Assembly (NCBI GenBank): GCA_028641055.1 | Contig: CM054060.1 | Coordinates: forward strand, 160,892,322-160,956,321 | Source: Alopecurus myosuroides | Taxonomy: Eukaryota > Streptophyta > Magnoliopsida > Poales > Poaceae | DNA: 64,000 bases | Reading direction: 5' to 3' | Shown here: piece after piece, positions 45,801-55,059 of the stretch | Numbering within the stretch: the stretch's first letter is position 1 | Layout of the letters: every line of letters starts with the position of its first letter | The notes under the pieces: generated by a model | The model's database searches: none | What the model was told of the DNA's origin: nothing | Seen by the model: the letters and a program-made list of their open reading frames with translations, nothing else | Made by a program: the position numbers and the translations under genes

Positions 45801-47724
45801 GGCCGGAGGAGAAGGGGGTCTTTCCTGGTGGGTGGCAGTGTCCTGTGCTGCTGACTCCGCACGGGGCTGCTTCTCTGAATCTGCTCCTTGAGCATCAGTG
45901 CTCTGGGCATTGGCGGTGTTGTCCTCGTCATCGTCGAGGTTGATAAGTGGCACTGTTGGCTTTTTAGGCTGATCAGGCGCGAGAGCAGCGTTCGCGTCCA
46001 TGGGAGGTCTGCAGAGAAAAGAAATTCAGAAATCAGAAGGGGATTGGGAACAATAACATAGTACAAGAAGGAAGACCACAGAGAAGAAACTTACGCGCTG
46101 GTGGAGGCGAGCTTTCGCCTTGGTTTCTTCACGACCTTCTTGGTCGCCTTCTCGGCTGGCTTCTTCTTCTTGGCGGGAGGCTCTTGGGCGCCACTGCCAG
46201 TACGCTTGCGGGTGTCAGGAGCGGCAACGGACAGAGGCTTGACGACAAGGGCCGTATCGCCCTTGTTCTGATCGTCATCCTCACCATCATTCTCCTCGGC
46301 AACATCGTCTATGGACTCAAAAGAAAAAAGAAGCGAATCAGAAACAGCAAGCGATGGATTGGCACTTCTCGGAAACAAGCAAAATGAGTAAGCAATTACC
46401 TTCGAATTCGTCCTCGGACCAATCGCGAAGAGATGATTCGGCGTCGCGCTTCTCCATTGTGGGGGAGTGTGCAAGGTTGATTTGATCTGCGGCATCGAAG
46501 GAGGGCACGTCGTCCTCCTCGCGATCAGCAGACCAGTTGCCTTCGAAACGTTCGCAGCTCTCCATACGCTGGCGATTGAGGGTCTGAAGAACAAAGAAGA
46601 ATCGCAAGTTAGCCGAGTAGCAGGAGAGTATTCTACTCGGATAGGCGTGCAAACACGGAGCATACTAAGCCTAAGAATTGTTCCCGAGTAGGCTACCCGG
46701 CGAGGCGTGCAGGCACAAAGCACATTAAGCCTAGGCTATTCGACTGAGTGTCCTACTCGGTACAGAGGGCAGTTGCTAGTCGGAATTATCTACTCGGAAG
46801 GCATATGCAGAAAACAGAGTAAGAAGGACTCACCCGCTCAATCGGCTTCGTGCGGCTGTATGGGACGAACCCATACTGCCAGTGGTCGCCGAGGCTCGTC
46901 ATCAGGATGGTCCTTGCGTGCGCAGGAACGTCAATGTTGTCGAGCTCGATGGTGGTTGTCCTGGTGCAGTCGCGGGGGCCTCCCATGTAGCACATGAGAT
47001 GGCAGCGCTCCTGCAGAGGCAGCACTCGGTTCTTGATCCAGCAAGCCACCGGATCATCATTCTTGAGGCCTTGGTTTTTCAGCCAACCAAGCCTGTTCTC
47101 TATCTCGATGGCGTTGTCGTCGTTGGCGGGCTTCTCCTTCCAATTCATCCCGGTCGGAGCACGAGTGCTCCAAGCGGGCAGGTTGATTCGGTCACTTACC
47201 TTTGCTCCCTTCGCGGCGGGGATGTTCTTGATATACAGGAATGTCTTCTGCCACATTCGGACGGAGTCCAACCCCTTGATACGGGGGTGGTTGGTCCCCG
47301 CCCGTTGCACCATCATGGCGCAGCCGGTGTCGGTGGCGCAGCCAACGCCCGCGCTGTCCTTCTTCCCGATGGTCTGCTGGCGGAGGTGGAAGTACCTCAG
47401 CCAGGTATCCGTCGTCGGATGAATGCCGAGGAAGGCCTCGCACACCACGGCGTGGTAGGCGAGGAAGACGACGGCGTTGGGTGGTAGATGGTGCATCTGA
47501 AGGCCGAAGTGGTCCAAGAACTTGCGGAGGAAGTCGGAAGCCGGCAATCCGAAGCCGCGCTCGAAGTGCGAGAGGAACACAACGTGCTCACCCTCCCGCG
47601 GGGTTGGCGCGAGTTCGCCGTCAGGCGCCCGGCACTCCACACCGGGAGGAACTCTCCGGGTGTTCACCAGCCAGGCGCAATCTTCAGCGGTGACGACCGA
47701 GCCGGCCCAGCCGGCGCGAGACAT
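42807..47724 (-). CDS. Antisense eight-exon gene in Tat element, Transposase_28-like
   Basis: Minus-strand gene. Exons: 47724-46834, 46583-46400, 46308-46095, 46008-44805, 44625-44469, 44384-44301, 44220-43840, 43747-42807. All borders are GT...AG, phases agree throughout, and the sum is 4056 bases (1351 codons plus stop) without an internal stop. Exon 1 has the 'putative gypsy type transposon' core (HVVFLSHFERGFGLPASDFL, LHHLPPN-like segment, YHAVVCEAFLGIHP). Exon 3 ends in a Lys/Arg-rich stretch (about residues 403-424), a likely nuclear signal. Exon 4 is a charged Ala/Glu/Lys-rich linker. Exons 5-7 are a long coiled coil (KLQLQLQKALQDAVTLGEER). Exon 8 has a helical domain and an acidic Ser/Thr-rich tail. 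Function unknown. It lies on the strand opposite gag-pol, with its own TATA box. Extra antisense ORFs are known in Tat-lineage elements of grasses; the exon model here is my inference. Broken relatives: copies A and B. Confidence 0.8.
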
Positions 47725-47891
47725 GGTGGCGAGTAGGAGCGGTGGAAGAAATCGAGAGGAGTTGGTTGGATGAAGTGAGTCCGCGGCGGCGCGAAAGATT
47801 GCGCGGCGGCGGAGAGCTCGGTGGCGGAGAAGAACAAAGGACGAAAGAGGAATAGTGTGAAGGGAGGGGAAAAGGAAGTTACCGGCGGGGG

Positions 47892-47899
47892 TATTTATA
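47892..47899 (-). promoter_or_regulatory. TATA box of the antisense gene
   Basis: The minus strand reads TATAAATA in GGGGATATAAATACCCCC, about 168 bases upstream of the ATG at 47724. This would start an antisense transcript near 47865. The region between it and the 3' LTR (47900-48419) has no gene. Confidence 0.7.
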
Positions 47900-48407
47900 T
47901 CCCCTCCGCGGGTTTACCGTTACCATCGTGGAAGTGGGATCGATCGTGGCGTGTGGTGGGATCTGTGGCCGGCTGGAAACGCACACAAGCGCGGGATGCG
48001 CGCGTAACGGCCGCAATTGATCCTACCACCAAATCGTGGCCAGTTATTACTCTTGATAGGACGTGACGAGTGGGTGGGCCCACTACCTGGAAACTGGGCA
48101 CGTGGCATGATGCGTCCTGGGCAACGAAACGACGGGGGCCTGGATGCCTGACGCGTGTCCAGTTGCGGCGCGGAGGGCTGAATCGTGCTCTGCGCTGCAG
48201 AGGCTCAATTCAAGAAAAATTCTCTAAGTCTTTTTACTCGGTTACAGAGTAGAAAGCAAGTGCTACTCGGCAGACATGAGACGCAAGATACTTTTCAGAG
48301 AGCTACTCGGAGGCTTTACTCGGCATCTTGAGGTTCAAGGGCTATGAGGAAGAGATTGGTTTTAAGCTGGCAGAGCCTAGTGAACGAGTTCGCAAGACTC
48401 AACCAGC

Positions 48408-48419
48408 TTCGGGGACTGC
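48408..48419 (+). other. Polypurine tract of Tat element
   Basis: TTCGGGGACTGC directly abuts the 3' LTR at 48420. It is only moderately purine-rich, but it is in the right position and matches the repeated motif in the pol minisatellite. Confidence 0.6.
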
Positions 48420-49308
48420 TGTCGGGGGGTTACCCCCGAGTAGGGCAAAGGCAAGTGGTAAAGGCGTCTTACAGAAGAGAGGTTTGGTCGAGTAGCCGAC
48501 TACCCGGTACTCGCTACCCGGTCGACTGCTACTCGGTCTCACCTCAAGATGACCAGAAGGAAGAATCATTCAAGTTCTCTATGTTCGAGTAGAAGAGTTG
48601 GCACGAGTACAAATGGCGGGAACAATTGGCGGGAACCTACTCGGGCCAGAAAGTCAAAGGAGCCGTTCTGACACAGGATCCCGTGTATCCTGGGTCCGTA
48701 CTTGGCAGCATTCGAACTACTGTTCATCTGGGACCGGCCTGCCTGACAGTGACAGCATGGAAGCAGGCCGTGGCAGGATAAGGGGGGCCTACTTTGTGCT
48801 TAGGTACAGTGATACCAGTCTGTCCCCTTGTTTTGCCCAACGACTTTCCAGATGCAGCCAAGGTTAGGAACCAAAGCTGTCAGCGGGAACCCGGAAGAAG
48901 GACGATGTGCACACTATGTCGACACTTGTCCATGTTTGGACGTATCCGGCTGGGCACCATGTATATAAGGTGCCCCGCCGCCTCCTGCGTGAGGATGGAA
49001 CACACCTTGACCTAGAGGGAACCCTAGTTCTTGCCCTAGTTCATCATCCAGAGGAGAGTGGCTACTCGGTAGCAAGAACTTTGTACTGTGGCTACTCGGT
49101 GAGATACCAAAATACACAAAGAAAGGCAGGAGTAGGGGTTTTACCTCCTCACGAGGGCCCTGAACCTGGGTAGATCGTGTTGTTTGCAGTGTTTACTTCG
49201 TACCTCACGCGGCTACTCGTCGCGTGATCCCTCCCCGAGCACCTCCAGCGTCCTTCGTCCCCACATCTTTAGCCATCCCATGGCATCTGCCGTGACACCA
49301 CCACGACA
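48420..49308 (+). mobile_element. 3' LTR of Tat element
   Basis: 889 bp. It differs from the 5' LTR at four positions: about 34362 C/T, 34463 C/T, 34573 C/T and 34757 T/C (5' base first). Followed by the ACTGT target duplication. Confidence 0.95.
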
Positions 49309-49832
49309 ACTGTTGTAATGCCCGCACTAAATATCATAGTAGTCATCATGTTATAATGTGCGCTACGGTGCAACCTCTATTTGTCAATTGCCCAGCTGTA
49401 ATTTGTTCACCCAGCATGCTATCTTTTATGGAGAGACACCACTAGTGAACCTATGAACCCCGGTCCTTTTTCCTACACTGTTAAACAAACTACTTTTATT
49501 TCATGCTTTCTTTACTTACTTCAAGCATACATCATTTTCCGTATTATACGTCTAATCTTTGTTTTTTAGCAAGACCGGTGAGATTGGCAACCTGACTGTA
49601 CCGTTGGGACAAAGTAATTTGGTTGTGTTGTGTGCAGGTTCCACGTTGTTGCTGACACCGGTGAAGCGCTAGCACCACCATCAGTGGCATCAACCTTCCG
49701 AAGGTCCTCTTCCTCCTACTGGATTGATAACCTTGGTTCTTAACTAAGGGGAATTTCCCACTTTGTGCTCATCACACCATCCTCTTGGGGTCTCCCAACG
49801 AGTGCACGATCTGCACCATCAAGGATAATTTC

Positions 49833-49850
49833 TAGCGCCGTTGCCGGGGA
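49833..49850 (+). other. Primer binding site of the element at 33290, tRNA-Asp type
   Basis: TAGCGCCGTTGCCGGGGA, one mismatch to the tRNA-Asp complement, 11 bases after the 5' LTR end at 49821. Confidence 0.8.
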
Positions 49851-49992
49851 GGAAGAAGTCTTCTGGCAAGGGGAGTCTCTCACTCTCAATCTCTGTATTT
49901 TGTTTATTGTCTTGTTTTGCTTCTCTATATTAAAAACACAAAAAAAATTACTTCATGGCTGTTATTTATTTGCTTGCTTTTATTTCACTAGA

Positions 49993-50708
49993 ATGAGTAT
50001 TCCTGATGTTGAGGTTCGTTCTTTTTGGAAACAAGGGGGAGAGATTTTAAAAGATGCTTGGTATAGAATAAATGATGATCATAATAAATGTACAAAAAAA
50101 TATTCTACCTTTATACTCCTGAGGAACTTTTATGTTGGTATTTCTGGCTCGTATAGGCATGTGTTAGATACTCTTACGGGTGGAAATTTTCTAGGAACTC
50201 CTGCTTTGGAAGTATGCCATTTGATTGAAAGTTTAGTAGGAGCACCCCCATTACAACTGTTAAAATTGAGATCACTTTGGAGGATGTTATTGATAAACTA
50301 AACTCTTTGGAAATGAACTTACCGATTTTCCTTGATAATGCTAGCAAAGTTAATGAATTAATAATTACTATTGATAAAAGAATCACTGCGCTAGAAGCTA
50401 GCAACACTCATGATAATCAAAATTTTAGGATTGGTAAACTAGAGGATGCTATGGGAACTTTAAGCTCAACATTTTCATCTCTTAAATTTAAAAAGGAGAA
50501 AGCCTTTGTGGGAAAGGAGCAAAGATTCATGTATGTTCCCAAGATAGCTAAACCCAAATCTCAATATGTGCTGAAAATTGCTAAAACAATTAATGAAACT
50601 AAGAGTGACCTCCATGTTGAATCTTCAAAAACATCTAGAGTGCCTATTGCTGCAAATAATGGTTTAGAGGAAGTTATAGAGGATGCTTATTCACCTGAAA
50701 ATACTTGA
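49993..50708 (+). pseudogene. Short gag-like reading region of the element at 33290
   Basis: The ATG at 49993 gives MSIPDVEVRSFWKQGGEILKD, then YVGISGSYRHVLDTLTGGNF, to a stop at 50301. The next frame, from 50277, continues (MEDVIDKLNSLEMNLPIFL, then a charged helical region and EEVIEDAYSPENT) to a stop at 50708. One -1 type shift near 50275-50300 would join them; whether this is programmed or a mutation is not visible. Together they would give about 235 residues. There is no protease, RT or integrase. It holds the same position as 2847-3426 of the left element. Likely a dedicated protein of a non-autonomous gypsy family; role unknown. Confidence 0.55.
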
Positions 50709-53364
50709 GTTACCTTTTTATGCCTAGCTGAAAGGTGTTAAAGAAAAGCGCTACCGGGAGAAAACTCGTTTTATTTCTCTCTTTTGAACCTGTTTTTCTT
50801 CGTTTTCTTTGGTGTGCTTTGCACCTGGGTGTTGTCTATTTCCTTAGCAACCCTGATGTATCTTTTCTTTTGTGTTCTTGTTGAGACAAGTAAAGCCTCT
50901 AGTGGAAAGTTGAGGCCATATTTCGGATTTCTGCGCAGGAAACAGATTTCTGCTGTCCACTGTTTATTCCGAAAAAATCACAGAAAATTCAAAATGACCT
51001 GAGTTTTTTTGTGCGTAATCCTGAGCTATATATGCAACTTTTCTTAGTTGACTACTTTTTGATTTGAGCAACAGAAGATTTTCGAAAAAAAATCATCTTT
51101 ACCTGCTGTCCTGTTTTGACAGATTTCTGTCATTTATTGCATTTGCATCTTAATCTCTTTCTTTTGGTGTTCTTTTGAGAAAAAGAGTTTTAAAAGAAGT
51201 TGTGACGGTATCTAATGTGTTTTTGAGACTTGTGCTGAAACTGAACCATGTGAATTTATTATTTCGATTGCACTAACGTTGCTAATGAAGATTGTGAGAA
51301 GTTTGGTGTGAAGGAAGTTTTCAAGGGTCAAGAGAAGAGGATGATATGATGTGATCAAGAAGAGTGAAAAGCCAAAGCTTGGGGATGCCACGTTGGTACA
51401 TCCCAGAAAATTCAGGAACACTCAAGCGTCTAAGCTTGGGGATGCCCAAGGCATCCCCTTCTTCATCAACAAATTATCAGGTCACTTCTAGTGAAACTAT
51501 ATTTTTATTCGGTCACATCTTATGTGCTTTACTTGGAGCGTATTTTATTTTTGTTTTAAGTTTGTTTTTGTTTTTTCTTTCATTTTGTTTTTACTTTTTC
51601 AATAAACTTGGTTGGACTCCAGCATTCTTTTATTGGAGAGTGACACACTCCGCTTTTTCATGAGAATACTTTGTATTCTTAATCTTGTCTGGCTGCTGCA
51701 TTTATTTGGCTCCCGTTTTGCATGCATCTCTTATTAGAGATGTTAGTTTTAGTAGTATTGTGTGAGTACTATCATGTTTTCTTGTTGTATCATAAAGAGT
51801 ATTTTTGTTAAAGCATGTTTTGTATGGTACTTGTTGGGAGAAGAAAACTGTTGCTTGAAGCAGAATTTATAACAGTGCTAGTAGAAGCTTGTATAGACGG
51901 TTGCTAGAACTTTTTCATGCCATGCTAAATGTTATTTTAGTTTTAAATCCTTGTGGTTATTGAGTAGCATGAATAGCCTCAAATATCTGAGAGTGTTTAA
52001 TATGTCTTGAAAGATTCATGAGTTGTTCTTGTCATAGTAAAGCATCAATATATGGTATTCTCTTTCGAATGTTTTATTTGGTTGACTTGACGCATACTCA
52101 CACCATGTTTATGACTATTAACCGGTCACGAATAGCCTCCATGACCACTTAGTTTTTGAACTTGTGATACTGCTTATGTTTTAATTAATGATGCTTATGT
52201 CACTATGCATGATTATGGCTCTTATGCTCTCTTGATTTGTCGCTCCCAGTCTTTTGCTAGCCTCCACCTATACTGAGTATGAGCTCTACTCGTGCATCCA
52301 AACTCCCTTAAACTAAAGTTTTTTTCCAATGTGTTCACCATACCTACCTACATGTGGTATTTAACTACCACTCCAAGTAAATTGCTCATGTGCTACCTGT
52401 AAAACTTTCAAAATTACTCCTACTTTATGTTCCTGTTTTTGCTCATGAGGACGTCAATAGAGAATCTTTATCTCACTTGTTGATTGGATTTCACACCCTG
52501 GACTAGTGGCTTCATCCGCTTATCCAAATGATCGAAGAGCTGGCAGCAGGGTGTCCAGCCCCAAATTAATACAAACAAATTCTCTTCACTATTTTTGCCC
52601 CTGATTTATCAGTCAAAGCATAATTGTGTAAACAAAAGAGAAAGAGGGCTGACCTTCTACCCATATGCGTCCTTCACATGGGAGCCACTCTTGTGAATCC
52701 AGTTGGCTTGTGACGTACTGTATTTTCCGTTTACCATTCGTTGACATTAGCATACATCTCGCAAAATACAGACACTCAGTGTCAAACTTTTAATACCTAT
52801 GTTTAATAAAATAAAAACTCTAGCACATGAGTGGTCCCTGCTTCCCTCTGCGAAGGGCCTTTCTTTTACTTTTATGTTTAGTCTCCATCTTCTAACTTTA
52901 TGCACAGTTGAGAGAGCATTTTTGCCATTCTGAGTTCTATGTGCATTTGTCCCATAAACATCAATAATTACTTCATGATGTGATATTATTTGTTCTTAAA
53001 TTATTTGCACTAGTCTTCCTCATGAACTTTGAAGGTGTCCTGGCATTTATGTTTTGCCCCACTCTTAAGGACTAGCAAAATATCACTTTGCCATGATTTC
53101 TCTATACCTGAAACAAACGTTTACCTTTTTTGCATTATTATTCATGATCCTTTATTTGAGATACTCTTCGTGATACAAGTAATTACTATGCTTTATTATT
53201 AAAGTTTTATTTATCATGTTTGTGTTTGAAGTTCTATGATCTCAGCGTGCATATGTTTTACATTAGATTGATCAAATTTATGTTAGTAGCATGTCACCTC
53301 TGAAATTATTGTGTTTTACCGTTTACCTACTCGAGGACGAGTAGGAACTAAGCTTGGGGATGCT
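50709..53364 (+). mobile_element. Non-coding 3' internal region of the element at 33290
   Basis: No gene. It carries three copies of AAGCTTGGGGATGC: 51375-51388, 51432-51445 and 53350-53363, the last being the purine tract at the 3' LTR. It also has a 9-bp-stem hairpin GGGGATGCC-CAA-GGCATCCCC at 51438-51458 and a hairpin CCTACTCG-AGGA-CGAGTAGG at 53326-53345. About 2.1 kb of it is collinear with the arms of the palindrome at 3440-7735. The segment 52780-53364 is absent from those arms. Confidence 0.75.
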
Positions 53365-54950
53365 TGATACGTCTCCAACGTATTTATAATTTCTGATACT
53401 CCATGATCATATTATATCAATTGCTACTTGTTTTTTCCCTTATATATAGCAGTTTTATACGTTTTCCGGGACTAACCTATTAACAAGATGCCAAGTGCCA
53501 GTTCCCTGTTTTCTGCTGTTTTCTTGTGTCAGAAAAGTTGTTCTGGAAACATTCTCGGAATTGGACCCCACAAAGGCCGAAGTGCCTATTTTCCCCGGAA
53601 GCATACAGAAGACCGAAGGAGAGTCGAAGACGGGCACCAGGGGGCACACCATAGGGTGGCGCGGCCCCTGGCCGCGCCAGCTATGGGTGTGGGGCCCCTA
53701 GAGCTCCACCGCCTTTTCCCTTTCGCCTATTTAATCCCCCGGATGGAAAACCCTAAACACCTGATCAAAAATCCCCGAAAAGTTCTGCAGCCGCCGTCAC
53801 CGTCAACCCTAGACCAGGGGGTTCTGAAGCTGTCTTCGGCACCCTGCCGGAGAGGAAATCATTACCGGAGGTTTCTACATCACCATGCCTGCCTCCGGAG
53901 TGATGCATGAGTAGTTCATCCTTGGACTACGGGTTCGTAGCTGTACCTAGATGGTTTTCTTATCCTCATATGCCTCCATGTTTAGATCTCGTGAGCTGCC
54001 TAACATGATCGAGATTGATCTTATGTAATTCTCTATGCTATGTTTGCTGGGATCCGATGAATATTGAACTCATGCCAAGTTGATTATAGTCTTTATTGCA
54101 TATGTTATTTGTGATCTTGCATGCTTTCCGTTGCTAATGGTTGCTCTGGCCAAGTAGTCGCTAGTGACTCCAAGAGGGAGTATTTATGCTTGATAGTGGG
54201 TTCATGCCTCCTCACCGCCTTGCTCGAGTGACAGAAGCGTGAAGGGGGAGGATGTGTTGTTGCTATTAGGGAGAAAACAGCGGTGAGAGTGCCCGCGTGC
54301 ATAATCATTGCTTACATTACACACATTGTTTAATGCTGCAGTTATCTGTTGCTTGCAACTTAATACCTAAGGGGGTTTGGATGATAACCTGAGGGTGGAT
54401 TATTAGTCATAGATGCAGATCGATTTCGGTCTATGTATATTGTTGTAATGTCCGCACTAAATATCATAGTAGTCATCATGTTATAATGTGCACTACGGTG
54501 CAACCTCTATTTGTCAATTGCCCAGCTGTAATTTGTTCATCCAGCATGCTATCTTTTATGGAGAGACACCACTAGTGAACCTATGAACCCCGGTCCTTTT
54601 TCCTACACTGTTAAACAAACCACTGTTATTTCCTTCTTTCTTTACTTACTGCAAGCATACACCATTTTCCGCATTATACGTCTAATCTTTGTTTTAGCAA
54701 GACCGGTGAGATTGACAACCTCACTGTACCGTTGGGACAAAGTATTTTGGTTGTGTTGTGTGCAGGTTCCACGTTGTTGCTGACACCAGTGAAGCGCCAG
54801 CACCACCGTCACTAGCATCAACCTTCCGAAGGTCCTCTTCCTCCTACTGGATTGATAACCTTGGTTCTTAACTAAGGGGAATTTCCTACTGTTGTGCTCA
54901 TCACACCCTCCTCTTGGGGTCTCCCAACGAGTGCACAATCTGCACCATCA
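53365..54950 (+). mobile_element. 3' LTR of the element at 33290
   Basis: It starts TGATACGTCTCC and ends CTGCACCATCA. It follows the purine tract AAGCTTGGGGATGCT. 1586 bp against about 1417 in the 5' LTR, mostly because of one 5' LTR deletion. Confidence 0.9.
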
Positions 54951-55059
54951 CAGAGCAGGGGAATCTTTCCGCTCACTGCTTCCTTCTCTTGCATGGTTCC
55001 TTCTTCTTCATCCCCCTTTGCACATTGTACTCCGCGAGATTTGAGAGCTCCCACCTGCC

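Larger units (their letters stand above)
34199..49308 (+). mobile_element. Intact young Tat-lineage gypsy element with antisense gene
   Basis: A complete 15.1 kb element. Both LTRs are 889 bp (34199-35087 and 48420-49308), with TGTCGGGG...CACGACA ends, and they differ at only four sites, all C/T transitions. A perfect 5-bp target duplication ACTGT flanks it (34194-34198, 49309-49313). It has a perfect tRNA-Lys primer site, gag-protease, pol with two RNase H domains (a hallmark of the Tat/Ogre branch), a 3' region of 6.3 kb containing a spliced antisense gene, and a purine tract at the 3' LTR. It is nested in the 5' LTR of the gypsy element at 33290. Confidence 0.95.
33290..54950 (+). mobile_element. 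Non-autonomous gypsy element carrying a nested Tat element
   Basis: The 5' LTR runs 33290-34198 plus 49314-49821, interrupted by the Tat element. The internal region is 49822-53364 and the 3' LTR is 53365-54950. The LTRs have TGATACG...CCATCA ends. The 5' LTR lacks about 150 bases present in the 3' LTR (between AATCAT near 33765 and CATGATCGAG; 3' LTR 53860-54003). The internal region encodes only a short gag-like product and no pol. Flanking bases are CGAAG and CAGAG, a poor (3 of 5) target duplication. It lies in the 5' leader of Transposase_28-like copy B. Confidence 0.85.

Noticed and set aside
46309..46316. Acceptor after TTTTGAG at 46316 for antisense exon 3
   Set aside because: It would put exon 3 out of frame with exon 2 and hit a stop. 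The next AG (CATAG, exon from 46308) restores phase.
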